Of a stretch of DNA of 64,000 bases, positions 23,504-34,445 are shown piece after piece. Origin of the DNA: Ancylobacter rudongensis (GTDB lineage: Bacteria > Pseudomonadota > Alphaproteobacteria > Rhizobiales > Xanthobacteraceae); contig NZ_FMTP01000002.1 of assembly GCF_900100155.1 (NCBI RefSeq), positions 620,001 through 684,000 of the forward strand, written 5' to 3'. The notes beneath the pieces were generated by a model. That model was not told the origin of the DNA. It did no database searches and worked only from the letters and a program-made list of their open reading frames with translations. The position numbers and the translations under genes were made by a program. Positions within the stretch are counted from its first letter, which is position 1; each line of letters opens with the position of its first letter.

Positions 23504-26500
23504 TCAGCTCGCCTCCAAGAAGCGTTCGGCGGTAGCCAGATCGACCGAGACCAGCTTCGACACGCCGCGCTCGGCCATGGTGACGCCGAACAAACGGTTC
23601 ATCCGGCTCATGGTGATCGGGTTGTGGGTGATGGTGACGAAGCGGGTCTCAGTGAGGCGGCGCATCTCGTCGAGCAGGTTGCAGAAGCGTTCGACATTGG
23701 AATCATCGAGCGGCGCATCCACCTCGTCCAGCACGCATATCGGCGCCGGATTAGTGAGGAAGACGGCGAAGATCAGTGCCATAGCGGTCAGCGCCTGCTC
23801 GCCGCCGGAGAGCAAGGAGAGTGATTGAGGCTTCTTGCCGGGTGGCTTGGCAATGATGTCGAGGCCAGCCTCCAGCGGGTCGTCCGAATCAGTCAACACA
23901 AGCTGCGCCTCGCCGCCGCCAAACAGCGTAGTGAACAGCTGGCGGAAATGCCCGTCGACGACATTGAAGCTCGCCTGAAGCCGCTCGCGCGCCTCCCGGT
24001 TGAGACCGTAAATGCCGTGGCGCAGACGCTTGATCGCCTCGGTCAGGTCGTCGCGCTCGCCGGTAAGGCCCTTCTGTTGGGTCTCGATCTCGATCAACTC
24101 GTCTTCGGCGCGAAGATTGACAGCGCCCAGTCGCTCACGGTCAGCCTTGAGCCGACCGAGCTGGAGGTCGAGCTCAGCCAGAACCGGGAGTTCCGCCTCA
24201 GGGGTGAATCCGGCGATGTCGCGCGCGCTCTCGGGCGGTCCGTCGAGGACGTCGCCAATTTCGCGCGCCAGGTCTTCGCGCCGCTGGCGGGCAGCCTCCA
24301 CCCGTGCCTCGGCGCGAGCGCTCTCTTCGCGGGCGGCGGCCAGTGCCTCGAGCGTGGCGCGGGCGAGCTTGTCGCCCTCCACCTGAAGCGATTCGGCGCT
24401 CGCCAGCCGGTCGGCCGCCTCGCGGCGCGCTGCCTCGGCACGGGCAACCTCGTCGAGCAACGCCCGCCGCCGGGCGGCGAAGCGCACCGGCGCATCATCG
24501 AGATCGTCGCGCTCGCTGGCGGCTTCAGAAAGGCGCGCCTGCAGCGCGGCCACCCGCTCGCCCGTTCCGCCGGCCCGCGCTTCCCAGGAGGCGCGCTCGG
24601 CGGCGATGGTGGAGAGGCGCCGCACGCGCTGCTCGCGCTCGCGCACTAGCGCATCGGCCTTTACCCGCGTTTCCGCCAGAACGGCGCGGTCCATGGCAAC
24701 ACGAGCGCGGATCTCCGCCAGTTGCGCCTCGCCCGCGGCGGGCGGGGGTTGGTCGGCGACGTCGGCGCGGGCCTCTTCGAGCGTGATCGCGGCGATCTCG
24801 CGATCTTCCTGAAGGCGCACCAGATTGGCACCGAGGGCGGCGAGGCGGGCGCTCTGCTCGGCGGCGGCGCGTTCGGCACGGGCAAGTTCGTCGCGCGCGG
24901 TCTCCATAGCGCGCAGACTGGCGCGGCGGGCCTCGCGGGCGGCGTTCTCGCGGGCGCCGGCGGCGCGCAGGGCGGCCTCAGAGGCCTCAAGATCGCGGCG
25001 ATGGCGGGCTACCTCGGCGCGGGCACCTTCAAGCTGCGCCTCGATATCGGCCAGACGGTTGCGCTCGGCCAGCCGGCGGGCCGCGGCGGTGGGGGCGTCC
25101 GCAGCGGCGATGAGGCCGTCCCAGCGCCACAGATCGCCCTCGCGGGAGACCAGGCGCTGGCCGCTCCTCAGGTGCGCGGCGAGGCGCGGCCCGTCTGCGC
25201 GAGCCACCACGCCAATCTGGTTGAGGCGGCGGGCCAGTACCTTGGGCGCAATTACATGCGAGGCGAGCGGTTCAGCACCGTCGGGCAGCGGCGCGTCGCC
25301 AAGGGGGGCGATCAGCGTCCAGTGCACCGGCGCAGCGCTGTCCGACGGCGCGTCGAGATCGTCGCCGAGCGCCGCGCCCAGCGCGGCCTCGAAGCCGCGC
25401 TCCACCTCGATGAAGTCGAGCACCGGCGACCAGCGACGGGGCGTGCCGACATCGAGCAGCTTGGCCAGCGTGCGTGCTTCGGTGTCCAGCCGCTGGGCGG
25501 CCCGCTCGGCCTCGGCCAGCGGGCGGCGGGCCTGGTCGAGCGCGGCGCGGGCACCCACATGAGCGTTCTCGGCCTCTTGCGCCGCCGCCTCGGCGGTGAC
25601 GAAGGCCTCCTGTGCCAGCTCGGCCCTCTCGCGCCGCTCGTCGAGCCGTGCGGCGTCGACATTGGCTTCCAGCTGGCGCCTCTGGCCGGAGAGCTGCTCT
25701 ACGTCGCGGTCGAGGCGCGACAGGCGCTCGCCTGCCTCGCGCAGGGCGCGCTCCAACGCCCCACGCCGGGCGGCAGCTTCGGCATTGGCGGCTGTCGCCT
25801 CAGCAAAGGCGCGCTCGGATTCGGCAAGCCGGCCAACGGCTTCGCCATTTAGCGCGAGCGCCTCGTCTTCAAGCTGGGCCGCCTGTTCCTGCGCGAAAGC
25901 CAGCTCTTCGGCTTCCTGGGCAAGGCGCTCCAGCATCTCGCCGGCGTCCTTCTCCAGCGCCCGCTCGCGCTCCATGTCGCCGCCCAGCTGGGCGAGGCGA
26001 CGGTCGAGCTCTTCACGGCGGGCGCCGGCGCGGGCTTCCTCGCGGTCGAGTTCGCCGCGGGCCAATGTCAGGCGCTGCAGCGTTGCGGCGGCGACGGCAT
26101 CGGCCTCACGCAAGGAGGGGATTCCGTGGGCCGCGATGGCTGCAGCGCGTGATGCCTCGCCCTGCTGCAACGTCCGGGCAGCCACTTCGCGCACGGCGAG
26201 ATCGAGCGCCCGGCTGGCCTCGCTGAGCCCACCCTCCGCCTCCAGCCAGCGCAGCCAGAGCAGCGCCGCCTCGGCCTTGCGGATATCGGCGGAAAGCACC
26301 CGGTAGCGCGACGCCTGCCGCGACTGGCGGCGCAACGCGTCGAGCTGGCCGGTGATCTGGCCGATGACGTCTTCGAGGCGGGTCAGGTTGGTCTCGGCGG
26401 CACGCAGCCGCATCTCGGCTTCGTGCCGGCGGGCATGCAGGCCGGCGACGCCGGCGGCCTCCTCCAGCAGGCGGCGCCGGGCTGTAGGCTTGGCGCCGAC

Positions 26501-26956
26501 GATCTCGCCGATCTGCCCCTGCCGCACCATGGAGGGCGAGCGTGAGCCGGAGGAAGCGTCAGCGAACAGAATCTGCACGTCCCTCGCCCGCGCCTCGCGC
26601 CCGTTGATGCGGTAGGAGGACCCCGCCTCACGCTCGATGCGGCGGGAGATTTCCAACAGGTCGGCATCGTTGAACACGGCCGGGGCCGAGCGGTCGGCAT
26701 TGTCGACCACCAGCACCACCTCGGCGGTATTGCGGGCGGGCCGTGTGGTCGAGCCGCCGAAGATGACGTCGTCCATGCCCTCGGCGCGCATCGCCTTGTA
26801 GGAACTCTCGCCCATTACCCAGCGCATCGCCTCGACAAGGTTGGACTTGCCGCAGCCATTCGGGCCCACAATGCCGGTGAGGCCGGGCTCGATCAGCATT
26901 TCCGTCGGCTCGACAAAGGTCTTGAAGCCGGTAAGGCGCAGGCGGGTGAATTTCAT
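23504..26956 (-). CDS. smc: Chromosome segregation protein SMC
   Basis: The 1150-residue condensin ATPase has Walker A GPNGCGKSN near residue 30, and long coiled-coil arms rich in Ala, Glu and Arg. A hinge lies around residues 500-640 (RRWSPVLDFIEVERGFEAAL, then a domain that lacks the usual cysteines). At the C-terminus are the ABC signature LSLLSGGEQALTAMALIFA and Walker B PICVLDEVDAPLDDSN. The ATG at 26956 gives MKFTRLRLTGFKTFVEPTE, the normal start; an open extension to 27103 is ignored. In many relatives smc directly follows mutY-DUF721-dsbA; here those genes lie 4-5 kb away. Confidence 0.97.
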   Translation of the reverse strand: MKFTRLRLTGFKTFVEPTEMLIEPGLTGIVGPNGCGKSNLVEAMRWVMGESSYKAMRAEGMDDVIFGGSTTRPARNTAEVVLVVDNADRSAPAVFNDADLLEISRRIEREAGSSYRINGREARARDVQILFADASSGSRSPSMVRQGQIGEIVGAKPTARRRLLEEAAGVAGLHARRHEAEMRLRAAETNLTRLEDVIGQITGQLDALRRQSRQASRYRVLSADIRKAEAALLWLRWLEAEGGLSEASRALDLAVREVAARTLQQGEASRAAAIAAHGIPSLREADAVAAATLQRLTLARGELDREEARAGARREELDRRLAQLGGDMERERALEKDAGEMLERLAQEAEELAFAQEQAAQLEDEALALNGEAVGRLAESERAFAEATAANAEAAARRGALERALREAGERLSRLDRDVEQLSGQRRQLEANVDAARLDERRERAELAQEAFVTAEAAAQEAENAHVGARAALDQARRPLAEAERAAQRLDTEARTLAKLLDVGTPRRWSPVLDFIEVERGFEAALGAALGDDLDAPSDSAAPVHWTLIAPLGDAPLPDGAEPLASHVIAPKVLARRLNQIGVVARADGPRLAAHLRSGQRLVSREGDLWRWDGLIAAADAPTAAARRLAERNRLADIEAQLEGARAEVARHRRDLEASEAALRAAGARENAAREARRASLRAMETARDELARAERAAAEQSARLAALGANLVRLQEDREIAAITLEEARADVADQPPPAAGEAQLAEIRARVAMDRAVLAETRVKADALVREREQRVRRLSTIAAERASWEARAGGTGERVAALQARLSEAASERDDLDDAPVRFAARRRALLDEVARAEAARREAADRLASAESLQVEGDKLARATLEALAAAREESARAEARVEAARQRREDLAREIGDVLDGPPESARDIAGFTPEAELPVLAELDLQLGRLKADRERLGAVNLRAEDELIEIETQQKGLTGERDDLTEAIKRLRHGIYGLNREARERLQASFNVVDGHFRQLFTTLFGGGEAQLVLTDSDDPLEAGLDIIAKPPGKKPQSLSLLSGGEQALTAMALIFAVFLTNPAPICVLDEVDAPLDDSNVERFCNLLDEMRRLTETRFVTITHNPITMSRMNRLFGVTMAERGVSKLVSVDLATAERFLEAS

Positions 26957-27062
26957 GAGCCTAGGGTGCCGCCCGCCAGCCACAAGTTCAAGTGGCGTGA
27001 GCGGCTCGATCCACGACATGTTGCGGTTTGCAGCCTCATTTGCGCGCTTCCCCGCGTGCCGG

Positions 27063-28157
27063 TCAGACCGGCTGCCAGCCCAGCCACCGGCGCAGGCGCG
27101 CATTGACCATCAGCGCCGCCAGCGCGAAAGCGCAGCCCAGCGTGACATCCGCCACCCGGTCGGCGGCGGCGTGGATGGGTACGGCCATCAGCGTGCCGAC
27201 GAGCTGCAGCAGCAGGATGATAAACGCCGCCATTGCAGCCATGCCTAGCGCGCCGTGCAGGCGCTGCCCCGGCCAGCGCACCAGTGCCGCAAGAGTCAGG
27301 CCGGTCATCAGCCCGGCCGGCGAGGTGACCAACGCGCCGTAGATAAAGGCCGCGCCCGCCCCGAGCACCGTGCCGAGCACCAGATCGACCATCATCCGGC
27401 GGCTGAAATGGGTGTCGTCGCGCAGCACGATCACCACCGCGAACACCGCCCAGTGCGGGTGTGGCAGGCCGAGCAGGCGGCCCACCAGAAAGGACGCCGC
27501 TACCGCCACCGACACAATGCCGGCGAAGAGCAGCCGCTCCCCCCTCGTCGCGCGCAGATGCACGGCTATGGCGGAGAGCGTCGGCGCGGTCGACGCCCGC
27601 CGAAGGCCGGTCATCACGTCCCACCCCACCGACACCAGCCAGGCATAGGCGGCGAAGATGGCCATCACACCGACATCGCCGGGCAGGAAGGGCACGTCGA
27701 GCGCGGCGATGGCGGTGGCGAGGCAAAAGAAGCGCGCGGCAAAAGCGGCGCTTGGATGCACCGCCTCCACCAGCGCATAGAGCGCGGCGGTGGCCACCAG
27801 CGCGATCGCTGTCAGCCACAGATGGCCGGCCACGAGCGCACCAAGCATGGCGCCAGCCAGAACCACAAGGCCAGCCGTCGCAAACAGTGCCGCGCGTTGC
27901 CGGGCGGTACCGCCGGTGTCGAGCGTGAATCCGAGGATGCAGGTGAGCAGCGCATAGCCAACCCAGTAATTCTGATGCAGCGACAGCCCCGCCGCCATCG
28001 GCGCCATCACCGTTGCGGTGAAGCGCAGCGAGCGGCCGAGCAGCCCGTCGCCATGCCAGCGCGGCAGGCCTTCGGCCATCGGGCGGGACGAGCCTGGCTG
28101 CGACGGGCTGACGGGCGAGTTTGCCGACGATATCGATGAATGCAGTTTTGGCGGCAT
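27063..28157 (-). CDS. FUSC family inner-membrane protein
   Basis: The 364-residue product has about ten membrane helices in two similar halves. Each half begins with a helix pair of the type PMAAGLSLHQNYWVGYALL or GLPHPHWAVFAVVIVLRDD, the W-[A/V]-hydrophobic motif of FUSC/aromatic acid exporter proteins. The large cytoplasmic domain of AaeB is missing, so this is the short form. Substrate is unknown. It lies upstream of smc on the same strand, 106 bp away. Confidence 0.82.
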   Translation of the reverse strand: MPPKLHSSISSANSPVSPSQPGSSRPMAEGLPRWHGDGLLGRSLRFTATVMAPMAAGLSLHQNYWVGYALLTCILGFTLDTGGTARQRAALFATAGLVVLAGAMLGALVAGHLWLTAIALVATAALYALVEAVHPSAAFAARFFCLATAIAALDVPFLPGDVGVMAIFAAYAWLVSVGWDVMTGLRRASTAPTLSAIAVHLRATRGERLLFAGIVSVAVAASFLVGRLLGLPHPHWAVFAVVIVLRDDTHFSRRMMVDLVLGTVLGAGAAFIYGALVTSPAGLMTGLTLAALVRWPGQRLHGALGMAAMAAFIILLLQLVGTLMAVPIHAAADRVADVTLGCAFALAALMVNARLRRWLGWQPV

Positions 28158-28230
28158 CGCTTTACCCGGTCTTTACCCTGTCCGGCGGAGATTGTGGATA
28201 CACGAGTTCCGTTGCATCCGTTACGAGTAG

Positions 28231-29418
<1,188 letters not shown>

Positions 29419-29449
29419 GCCGATATCCTTTGCTAGTGGCGCCCGGGAA

Positions 29450-29478
29450 TGAAAAAGGCCGCCCGGGAGGGCGGCCTT
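29450..29478 (-). terminator. Intrinsic terminator between ccrM and the csbD-like gene
   Basis: AAGGCCGCCC and GGGCGGCCTT (29455-29464 and 29469-29478) form a perfect 10-bp stem with a GGGA loop. The minus strand runs into a T-tract, so it terminates the csbD-like transcript; it may also stop ccrM read-through. Confidence 0.88.
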
Positions 29479-29499
29479 GTCCTAGGCGATCGCTGGTGG

Positions 29500-29688
29500 T
29501 CAGAGGTTGCCGGCCTTCTTGACCTGCTCCTTGACTTCACCCTTGGCCTGCTGGGCCTCACCCTTGAGCTCCTGCACCTTGCCTTCGGCCTGAAGACGCT
29601 CGGAATCGGTCATCTTGCCGACACCCTGTTTCACATTGCCCATGGCCTCGTTGCCCATACCCTTGGCCTTGTCCATCGTGCTACCCAT
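29500..29688 (-). CDS. CsbD family stress protein
   Basis: The 62-residue, highly charged product has the CsbD pattern: DKAKGMGNEAMGNVKQGVGK, then ERLQAEGKVQELKGEAQQAKGEVKE. It is probably unfolded or helical in solution. CsbD-like genes are induced by general stress, but molecular function is unknown. AGGAG stands 9 nt before the ATG at 29688; it directly abuts an ATG at 29697, too close to serve that codon. A strong terminator follows. Confidence 0.9.
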   Translation of the reverse strand: MGSTMDKAKGMGNEAMGNVKQGVGKMTDSERLQAEGKVQELKGEAQQAKGEVKEQVKKAGNL

Positions 29689-29779
29689 GGTCGTCATCTC
29701 CTGTTTGATCCGCTCGTTCGCGGCTTGCAGGAATAACGAGCAAGGCGTCTGAAGGTTCATTCTGGGCCCGCCAAAACCG

Positions 29780-30850
29780 CTAGGCGTAGGCAAGCACCTT
29801 GCGCATGACGCTTGGAAACGCCTCGTCATCGAAGCCGCTCGGCAATACCCAGCGATGTCCATCCGGGGCGAGGGCGTCGGCCGACACCTCGGCTCGCCAC
29901 AACTGCAGCTCCAGCGCAAAATGGCTGAACACATGGGTGACGGTGGCGTTGAGCGCGGTCCACGACACCTTGAAGGGGGCGTGAGCGGAGGGGTGCGCGC
30001 TGCCGCCGCTCTCCCAAGGAGTGGAAGGCACCTCGGTCATCCCTCCAAGCAGCCCCTTGGGCGAACGCGAGCGCACCAGCACGGCGCCATCCGCCCGCAC
30101 AGCGAGGAAGGCGACACCCTGGCGGGTCGGGCGCGCCGCCTTCGCTGCCTTGACCGGGTAGCGCTCGGGCGCGCCCTCGGCACGTGCGGCACAGGGGTTC
30201 TGCCAGGGGCACAGGGCGCAGGCGGGCTTGCGCGGCGTGCAGATGGTGGCGCCAAGGTCCATCATCGCCTGGGCGAAATCGCCATGACGCGCCGGTGGCA
30301 ACAAGGTGAGTGCCAGCGCCTGAAGCTTCTGCCGTGCTTTAGGGAGAGGGTCAGCCACCGCGAACAGCCGCGCCACCACCCGCTCCCAATTGCCGTCAAC
30401 CGGCGCGGCGCTGCGCTCGAAGGCGATGGCGGCGATCGCGGCGGCCGTATAGGGGCCGATGCCCGGCAGCGCGAGAAGCGCCGCCTCATCGGCCGGAAAC
30501 TGCCCGCCGTGGCGCTCAGCCACCGCCTTGGCACAGGCATGGAGATTGCGCGCGCGGGCGTAGTAACCGAGGCCAGCCCAGGCGGAGAGCACCTCTTCCA
30601 GCGGCGCGCCAGCCAGCGCATGCACATCCGGCCAGCGGCGCAGGAAGGCGGCGTAATAGGGCGCGACCGTCACCACCGTGGTCTGCTGCAGCATGATTTC
30701 CGACAGGAACACCCGGTAGGGGTCCTGCCGTTCGCCGGGCGGGGCCCGCCAGGGCAGGCGGCGCCGGTGGCGATCATACCAGGCGAGCAGCGCGGCAGGA
30801 TTGGGGCGCGAAAGCGCGTCGGCGGTGGCTGGATTGGCGGCGGCAGGCAT
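29780..30850 (-). CDS. mutY: A/G-specific adenine glycosylase
   Basis: MutY removes adenine opposite 8-oxoguanine. The 356-residue product has the catalytic glutamate in FLSEIMLQQTTV, the helix-hairpin-helix LPGIGPYTAAAI, the catalytic aspartate in APVDGNWERV (usually VDGNV), and the [4Fe-4S] ligands as CTPRKPACALCPWQNPC. A C-terminal NUDIX-like domain (about 235-350) recognises oxoG. It is transcribed away from the DciA-like gene, 62 bp apart. Confidence 0.95.
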   Translation of the reverse strand: MPAAANPATADALSRPNPAALLAWYDRHRRRLPWRAPPGERQDPYRVFLSEIMLQQTTVVTVAPYYAAFLRRWPDVHALAGAPLEEVLSAWAGLGYYARARNLHACAKAVAERHGGQFPADEAALLALPGIGPYTAAAIAAIAFERSAAPVDGNWERVVARLFAVADPLPKARQKLQALALTLLPPARHGDFAQAMMDLGATICTPRKPACALCPWQNPCAARAEGAPERYPVKAAKAARPTRQGVAFLAVRADGAVLVRSRSPKGLLGGMTEVPSTPWESGGSAHPSAHAPFKVSWTALNATVTHVFSHFALELQLWRAEVSADALAPDGHRWVLPSGFDDEAFPSVMRKVLAYA

Positions 30851-30912
30851 GCGATCCTCAGGAACAATGCCCGTACCGTGGCCGTATCGGCGACGCCGGG
30901 CAAGACGAGATT

Positions 30913-31464
30913 ATGATGGCCCCCCGCTCCCGTCCCCGCCCGCTCGCCGACCTGATCGACGCCACCATCGCCGAGAGTTGCCGCAAGCGCGGCCTCGCCT
31001 CAGTGGAGATCGTCACCCGCTGGGCCGACATTGTCGGCGAGGCGCTGGCGGCGCGCGCGATGCCGATCAAGCTCGCCTGGCCCCCGCGGCCGGACAGCGT
31101 CGAGCCGGGCGTGCTGCATGTGCGGGTCGAAGGCGGCTTTGCCATCGAACTGCAGCACGACGCGCCAATCGTGATCGACCGGGTGAACCGCTATTTCGGC
31201 TGGCGCTGCATCGGCCGACTGGCGCTCAAGCAGGGGCCGGTGCCGCGCCCGCGCCCGCGCTTCCGCTTTCGGGAGCCCAATGCGACGGAGTGCGGTGCCG
31301 CCCAGCAGCGAATCGCGGCCGTCGCCGGCGCGTTCGAGGATGAGGCACTGGCCACCGCCCTGGCCCGGCTCGGCGCGCTGGTGGCGCGCGAGACACGCGA
31401 CAAAGGTGACTGCAACAGTGGTGATAGCAGCCGTGGCAATCGACCCGGTTTCACGCAGCGGTGA
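30913..31464 (+). CDS. DUF721 (DciA-like) protein
   Basis: The 183-residue product has an N-terminal DUF721 fold: PLADLIDATIAESCRKRGLASVEI, then TRWADIVGEALAARAMPIKL and GVLHVRVEGGFAIELQHDAP. DciA is the ancestral loader or operator of replicative helicase DnaB, so a role in replication initiation is possible. The C-terminal half carries an Arg/Pro stretch (PRPRPRFRF) and a poorly conserved tail. It is followed at 120 bp by the DsbA-like gene in the same direction. Confidence 0.85.
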   Translation: MMAPRSRPRPLADLIDATIAESCRKRGLASVEIVTRWADIVGEALAARAMPIKLAWPPRPDSVEPGVLHVRVEGGFAIELQHDAPIVIDRVNRYFGWRCIGRLALKQGPVPRPRPRFRFREPNATECGAAQQRIAAVAGAFEDEALATALARLGALVARETRDKGDCNSGDSSRGNRPGFTQR

Positions 31465-31584
31465 GGCACGCGGCGGCAGCGCCCCGTTGCCAGGACGTCG
31501 CGTGGGCTGTAGGCGCTAGAGACAGACACAAGACACAGGCATTCAAGGCCGGCGGGAACGCCCGGCTGCTTCTGGAGACCGACA

Positions 31585-32241
31585 ATGATCGACCGCCGTC
31601 GCTTCCTCGAAGGTATAGGCGCCCTCGCCCTCACCCTTGCCGCCTTCAAGACGCTTGGCGGCAGCCTGATCGGCCGCGCCGAGGCGCAGACGGTTGATAC
31701 CGAGAAGCTGATGGCGCCGGGCGCCCTGCCCGACCAGGTACTCGGCAAGGCCGACGCGCCCGTCACGATCGTCGAATATGCCTCGATGACCTGCGGCCAC
31801 TGCGCGCATTTCCATGAGACCACCTATCCGGTGCTCAAGGAGAAATACATCGACACCGGCAAGGTGCGCTTCATCCTGCGCGAGTTCCCGCTCGACATCG
31901 TCGCCAAGGCCGCCTTCATGCTCGCGCGCTGCGGCGGCGAGGGCAAATATTACCCGATGACCGACACGCTGTTCGAGACCCAGAAGAACTGGGCGTTCTC
32001 GAACAACCCGGCGCAGGCGCTCCTCGCCATCGCCAAGCAGAGCGGTATGACCGAGGAACAGTTCAACGCCTGCCTCAACGACACCAAGCTGGCCGGCCAG
32101 ATCGACGAGGTCGCCAAGCGCGGTGCCGAACTCGGCATCGATTCCACCCCCACTTTCTTCATCAACGGCAAGAAGGTGTCCGGCGCACTGAGCCCCGAGC
32201 AGCTCGACAAGGAACTGGCGCCGCTGCTCGGCGCTAACTGA
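31585..32241 (+). CDS. DsbA family thiol:disulfide oxidoreductase
   Basis: The 218-residue exported thioredoxin-fold protein has an N-terminal DRRRFLEGIGALALTLAA, a twin-arginine-like signal ending near AEAQ. The active site is CGHC in SMTCGHCAHFHE, a DsbA-like alpha insertion follows, and the cis-proline loop is STPTFFINGKKV. It resembles the DsbA/BdbD-type proteins next to mutY and DUF721 in many Hyphomicrobiales. The ATG follows TGGAGA by 7 nt. Confidence 0.92.
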   Translation: MIDRRRFLEGIGALALTLAAFKTLGGSLIGRAEAQTVDTEKLMAPGALPDQVLGKADAPVTIVEYASMTCGHCAHFHETTYPVLKEKYIDTGKVRFILREFPLDIVAKAAFMLARCGGEGKYYPMTDTLFETQKNWAFSNNPAQALLAIAKQSGMTEEQFNACLNDTKLAGQIDEVAKRGAELGIDSTPTFFINGKKVSGALSPEQLDKELAPLLGAN

Positions 32242-32273
32242 AGCCCGACCATCGCAGTTCGCTGCCCGTTCGG

Positions 32274-32298
32274 CCCCGGCGCATGAGCCGCGCCGGGG
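32274..32298 (+). terminator. GC-rich hairpin after the dsbA-like gene
   Basis: CCCCGGCGC (32274-32282) and GCGCCGGGG (32290-32298) form a perfect 9-bp stem, 32 bp after the stop codon. No T-run follows. The rest of the 250-bp gap to the VOC gene shows nothing further. Confidence 0.5.
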
Positions 32299-32491
32299 TG
32301 ACCACGTATGATCCCACAGGCCAAGCGGCCGGAAGGCGCAGCCGCGCCGGCGGCACGCAGTTGTGCTGGACGCCTCCGGCCCCCGAGCCACGCCGGCTGC
32401 GCACAGCCGACGCTCTTCCGCCTCCCCCGCAGCGAACCGCTCCAGTAGCTCGCGCGCCCGACGCGCACGCCCTGCCGGTGAGGCCTCACCG

Positions 32492-33016
32492 TCACTCCGG
32501 CAGCACGATGCGGCCGGCGGCGTCGAAGGGAAAGCCGGGATTGTGGGCGATCTCCCAAGGGTGGCCGTCGGGATCGGCGACATAGCCTGAATAGCCGCCC
32601 CAGAAGGTCGGCTGCGCCGGGCGCAGCGCCCGCCCTCCCGCCGCCACGGCGCGGATCAGCGTGGTGTCCACCTCCGACCGGCTCGCCCGGTTGCAGGCCA
32701 GCGCGATGCCGCCGAACGCCCCCGGGCGGCCCGCCAGCACGCCGGCATCGGCGGCAAGTTCCGTACGCGGATAGAGCGAGAGAACCACGCCGCCGGCATC
32801 GAAGAAGGCAGCACCCGTGGCCTCCTTCACCCGCCGCTCCAGCCCGAGCGCCTCATAGAACGCCACCGCCCGCTTCAGGTCGGCAACGCCGAGCGTCACC
32901 AGCGAGAGGCGCAGCGGTGGCAGTGTGCGCGTCGCCGCCTTCGGCTCGGACCCTGGAACATATGCCGCCGCGCAGGCTTCCGTCTCGCCCCGTTCCATAC
33001 CGTCCTGCCCGCTCAT
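32492..33016 (-). CDS. VOC (glyoxalase/bleomycin resistance) family protein
   Basis: The 174-residue product is a single glyoxalase-fold module of two beta-alpha-beta-beta-beta repeats: LSLVTLGVADLKRAVAFYEALG at the start and GYSGYVADPDGHPWEIAHNP near the end, which supplies a putative metal Glu. The start overlaps the stop of the radical SAM gene (ATGA, 33013-33016), indicating translational coupling. The N-terminal 35 residues are unstructured. Substrate unknown. Confidence 0.85.
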   Translation of the reverse strand: MSGQDGMERGETEACAAAYVPGSEPKAATRTLPPLRLSLVTLGVADLKRAVAFYEALGLERRVKEATGAAFFDAGGVVLSLYPRTELAADAGVLAGRPGAFGGIALACNRASRSEVDTTLIRAVAAGGRALRPAQPTFWGGYSGYVADPDGHPWEIAHNPGFPFDAAGRIVLPE

Positions 33017-34275
33017 ATGCCCTCTCCGAACAACGACAATTGCTCGCCCTTCTGCGGCGGGCGGGTGAAATGGCGGGTGGTCAGGCGGGTATGGCGGCGG
33101 TTGAGCCCGAGCCGCTCCGCCGCGATCTCGAAGCGCCGCGCCAGAGTCCAGGCATAGGGGCCGGTGCCGGTCATGCGCTGGCCGAAGGTGGAATCATATT
33201 CGCGCCCGCCATGCAGTTCCTTCAGCAGCGAGAGCACATGGCGGTAGCGGTCGGGGAAATGAGTAAGCAGCCATTCACGAAAAAGGTCGCGGATTTCCAG
33301 CGGCACCCGCAGCATGACATAGCCGGCTTCCGTCGCGCCGGCCGCCACCGCCGCATCTAGGATGCGCTCCAATTCCGCATCGGTGACGGCAGGAATCACC
33401 GGCGCGACCAGAACGGCGGTCGGCACGCCGGCTTCGGACAGCCGGCGCAGCGTGTCCAGCCGCCGCGACGGTGTCGCCGCGCGCGGTTCCATGATCCGCG
33501 CCAGCTTGGCGTCGAGCGTGGTGATGGACAGCGCCACCTTCACCAGGCCCTTCTCCGCCATGGGGCCGAGAATATCGAAATCGCGCACCACCAGCGCCGA
33601 TTTTGTGACGATGCCGACCGGATGGCCGAAATCGCGCAGCACTTCGAGGATGCGCCGGGTCAACCGCCACTCGCGCTCGATCGGCTGGTAGCCGTCGGTA
33701 TTGATGCCGAGCGCGATGGTACGCGGCTCATAGCCAGGCTTGGCGAGTTCCTTGGCCAGAAGCTCCGGCGCGTCCGGCTTGGCGAACAGCTTGGTCTCGA
33801 AATCCAGCCCGGCGGAAAGGCCCTGATAGGCGTGGGTCGGCCGGGCAAAACAGTAGACGCAGCCGTGCTCGCAGCCGCGATACGGATTGATCGAGCGGTC
33901 GAAGCCGACATCGGGCGATTCATTGCGGTTGATGATGGTGCGCGGCTTCTCCACCGTCACACTGGTGCGGAACGGGGGCAGATCGTCCAGCCCCTGCCAG
34001 CCATCGTCGAAGCGCTCACGGCTGTGCGGCTCGAAGCGGCCCGCCGGATTGGAAAGAGCGCCGCGCCCGCGCCGCCGCTCGGCCTCCACCATCCAGTCTG
34101 GCATGGGCGCGGGCGCCACCGCGTCCATGTCCGACAGGCCGGCAAGGTCGCGGGCGGCCTCCGCACGCTCCAGCGCGCGGGCGTCGCGGCGCTGCTGCGC
34201 CAGCCGTCCCAGATGCCGGGGGGCAGAAGGGGGTGGTGGCGGGCCGGAGGGCCGATCGGGAGCGGGGCGTTGCAT
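33013..34275 (-). CDS. PA0069-family radical SAM protein
   Basis: The 420-residue product carries the radical SAM cluster motif CEHGCVYCFAR (CxxxCxxC) near residues 113-123, followed by LGINTDGYQPIER and IVTKSALVVRDFDIL, the SplB-like half-barrel layout of PA0069-like proteins. Its chemistry is unknown. The first 90 residues are proline- and arginine-rich. An ATG at 34275 was chosen over an open extension to 34386, which would run through the promoter of the divergent glycosyltransferase. It is translationally coupled to the VOC gene. Confidence 0.88.
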   Translation of the reverse strand: MQRPAPDRPSGPPPPPSAPRHLGRLAQQRRDARALERAEAARDLAGLSDMDAVAPAPMPDWMVEAERRRGRGALSNPAGRFEPHSRERFDDGWQGLDDLPPFRTSVTVEKPRTIINRNESPDVGFDRSINPYRGCEHGCVYCFARPTHAYQGLSAGLDFETKLFAKPDAPELLAKELAKPGYEPRTIALGINTDGYQPIEREWRLTRRILEVLRDFGHPVGIVTKSALVVRDFDILGPMAEKGLVKVALSITTLDAKLARIMEPRAATPSRRLDTLRRLSEAGVPTAVLVAPVIPAVTDAELERILDAAVAAGATEAGYVMLRVPLEIRDLFREWLLTHFPDRYRHVLSLLKELHGGREYDSTFGQRMTGTGPYAWTLARRFEIAAERLGLNRRHTRLTTRHFTRPPQKGEQLSLFGEGI

Positions 34276-34445
34276 AATGGAATCTCTAGCGCAGCCAATA
34301 GAACATATCAAGAACATTGACCGAATTGCGACAGCCGGGCTGTACGGGCGCAAGACGGTGCGATAGGCAGGAAAAGCTCTCTCCATCAGGCTCGGGGCAG
34401 CTCCCCGGCCTTCTCCAGACCCAGATCATCAAGGGTGTCCGCGGC

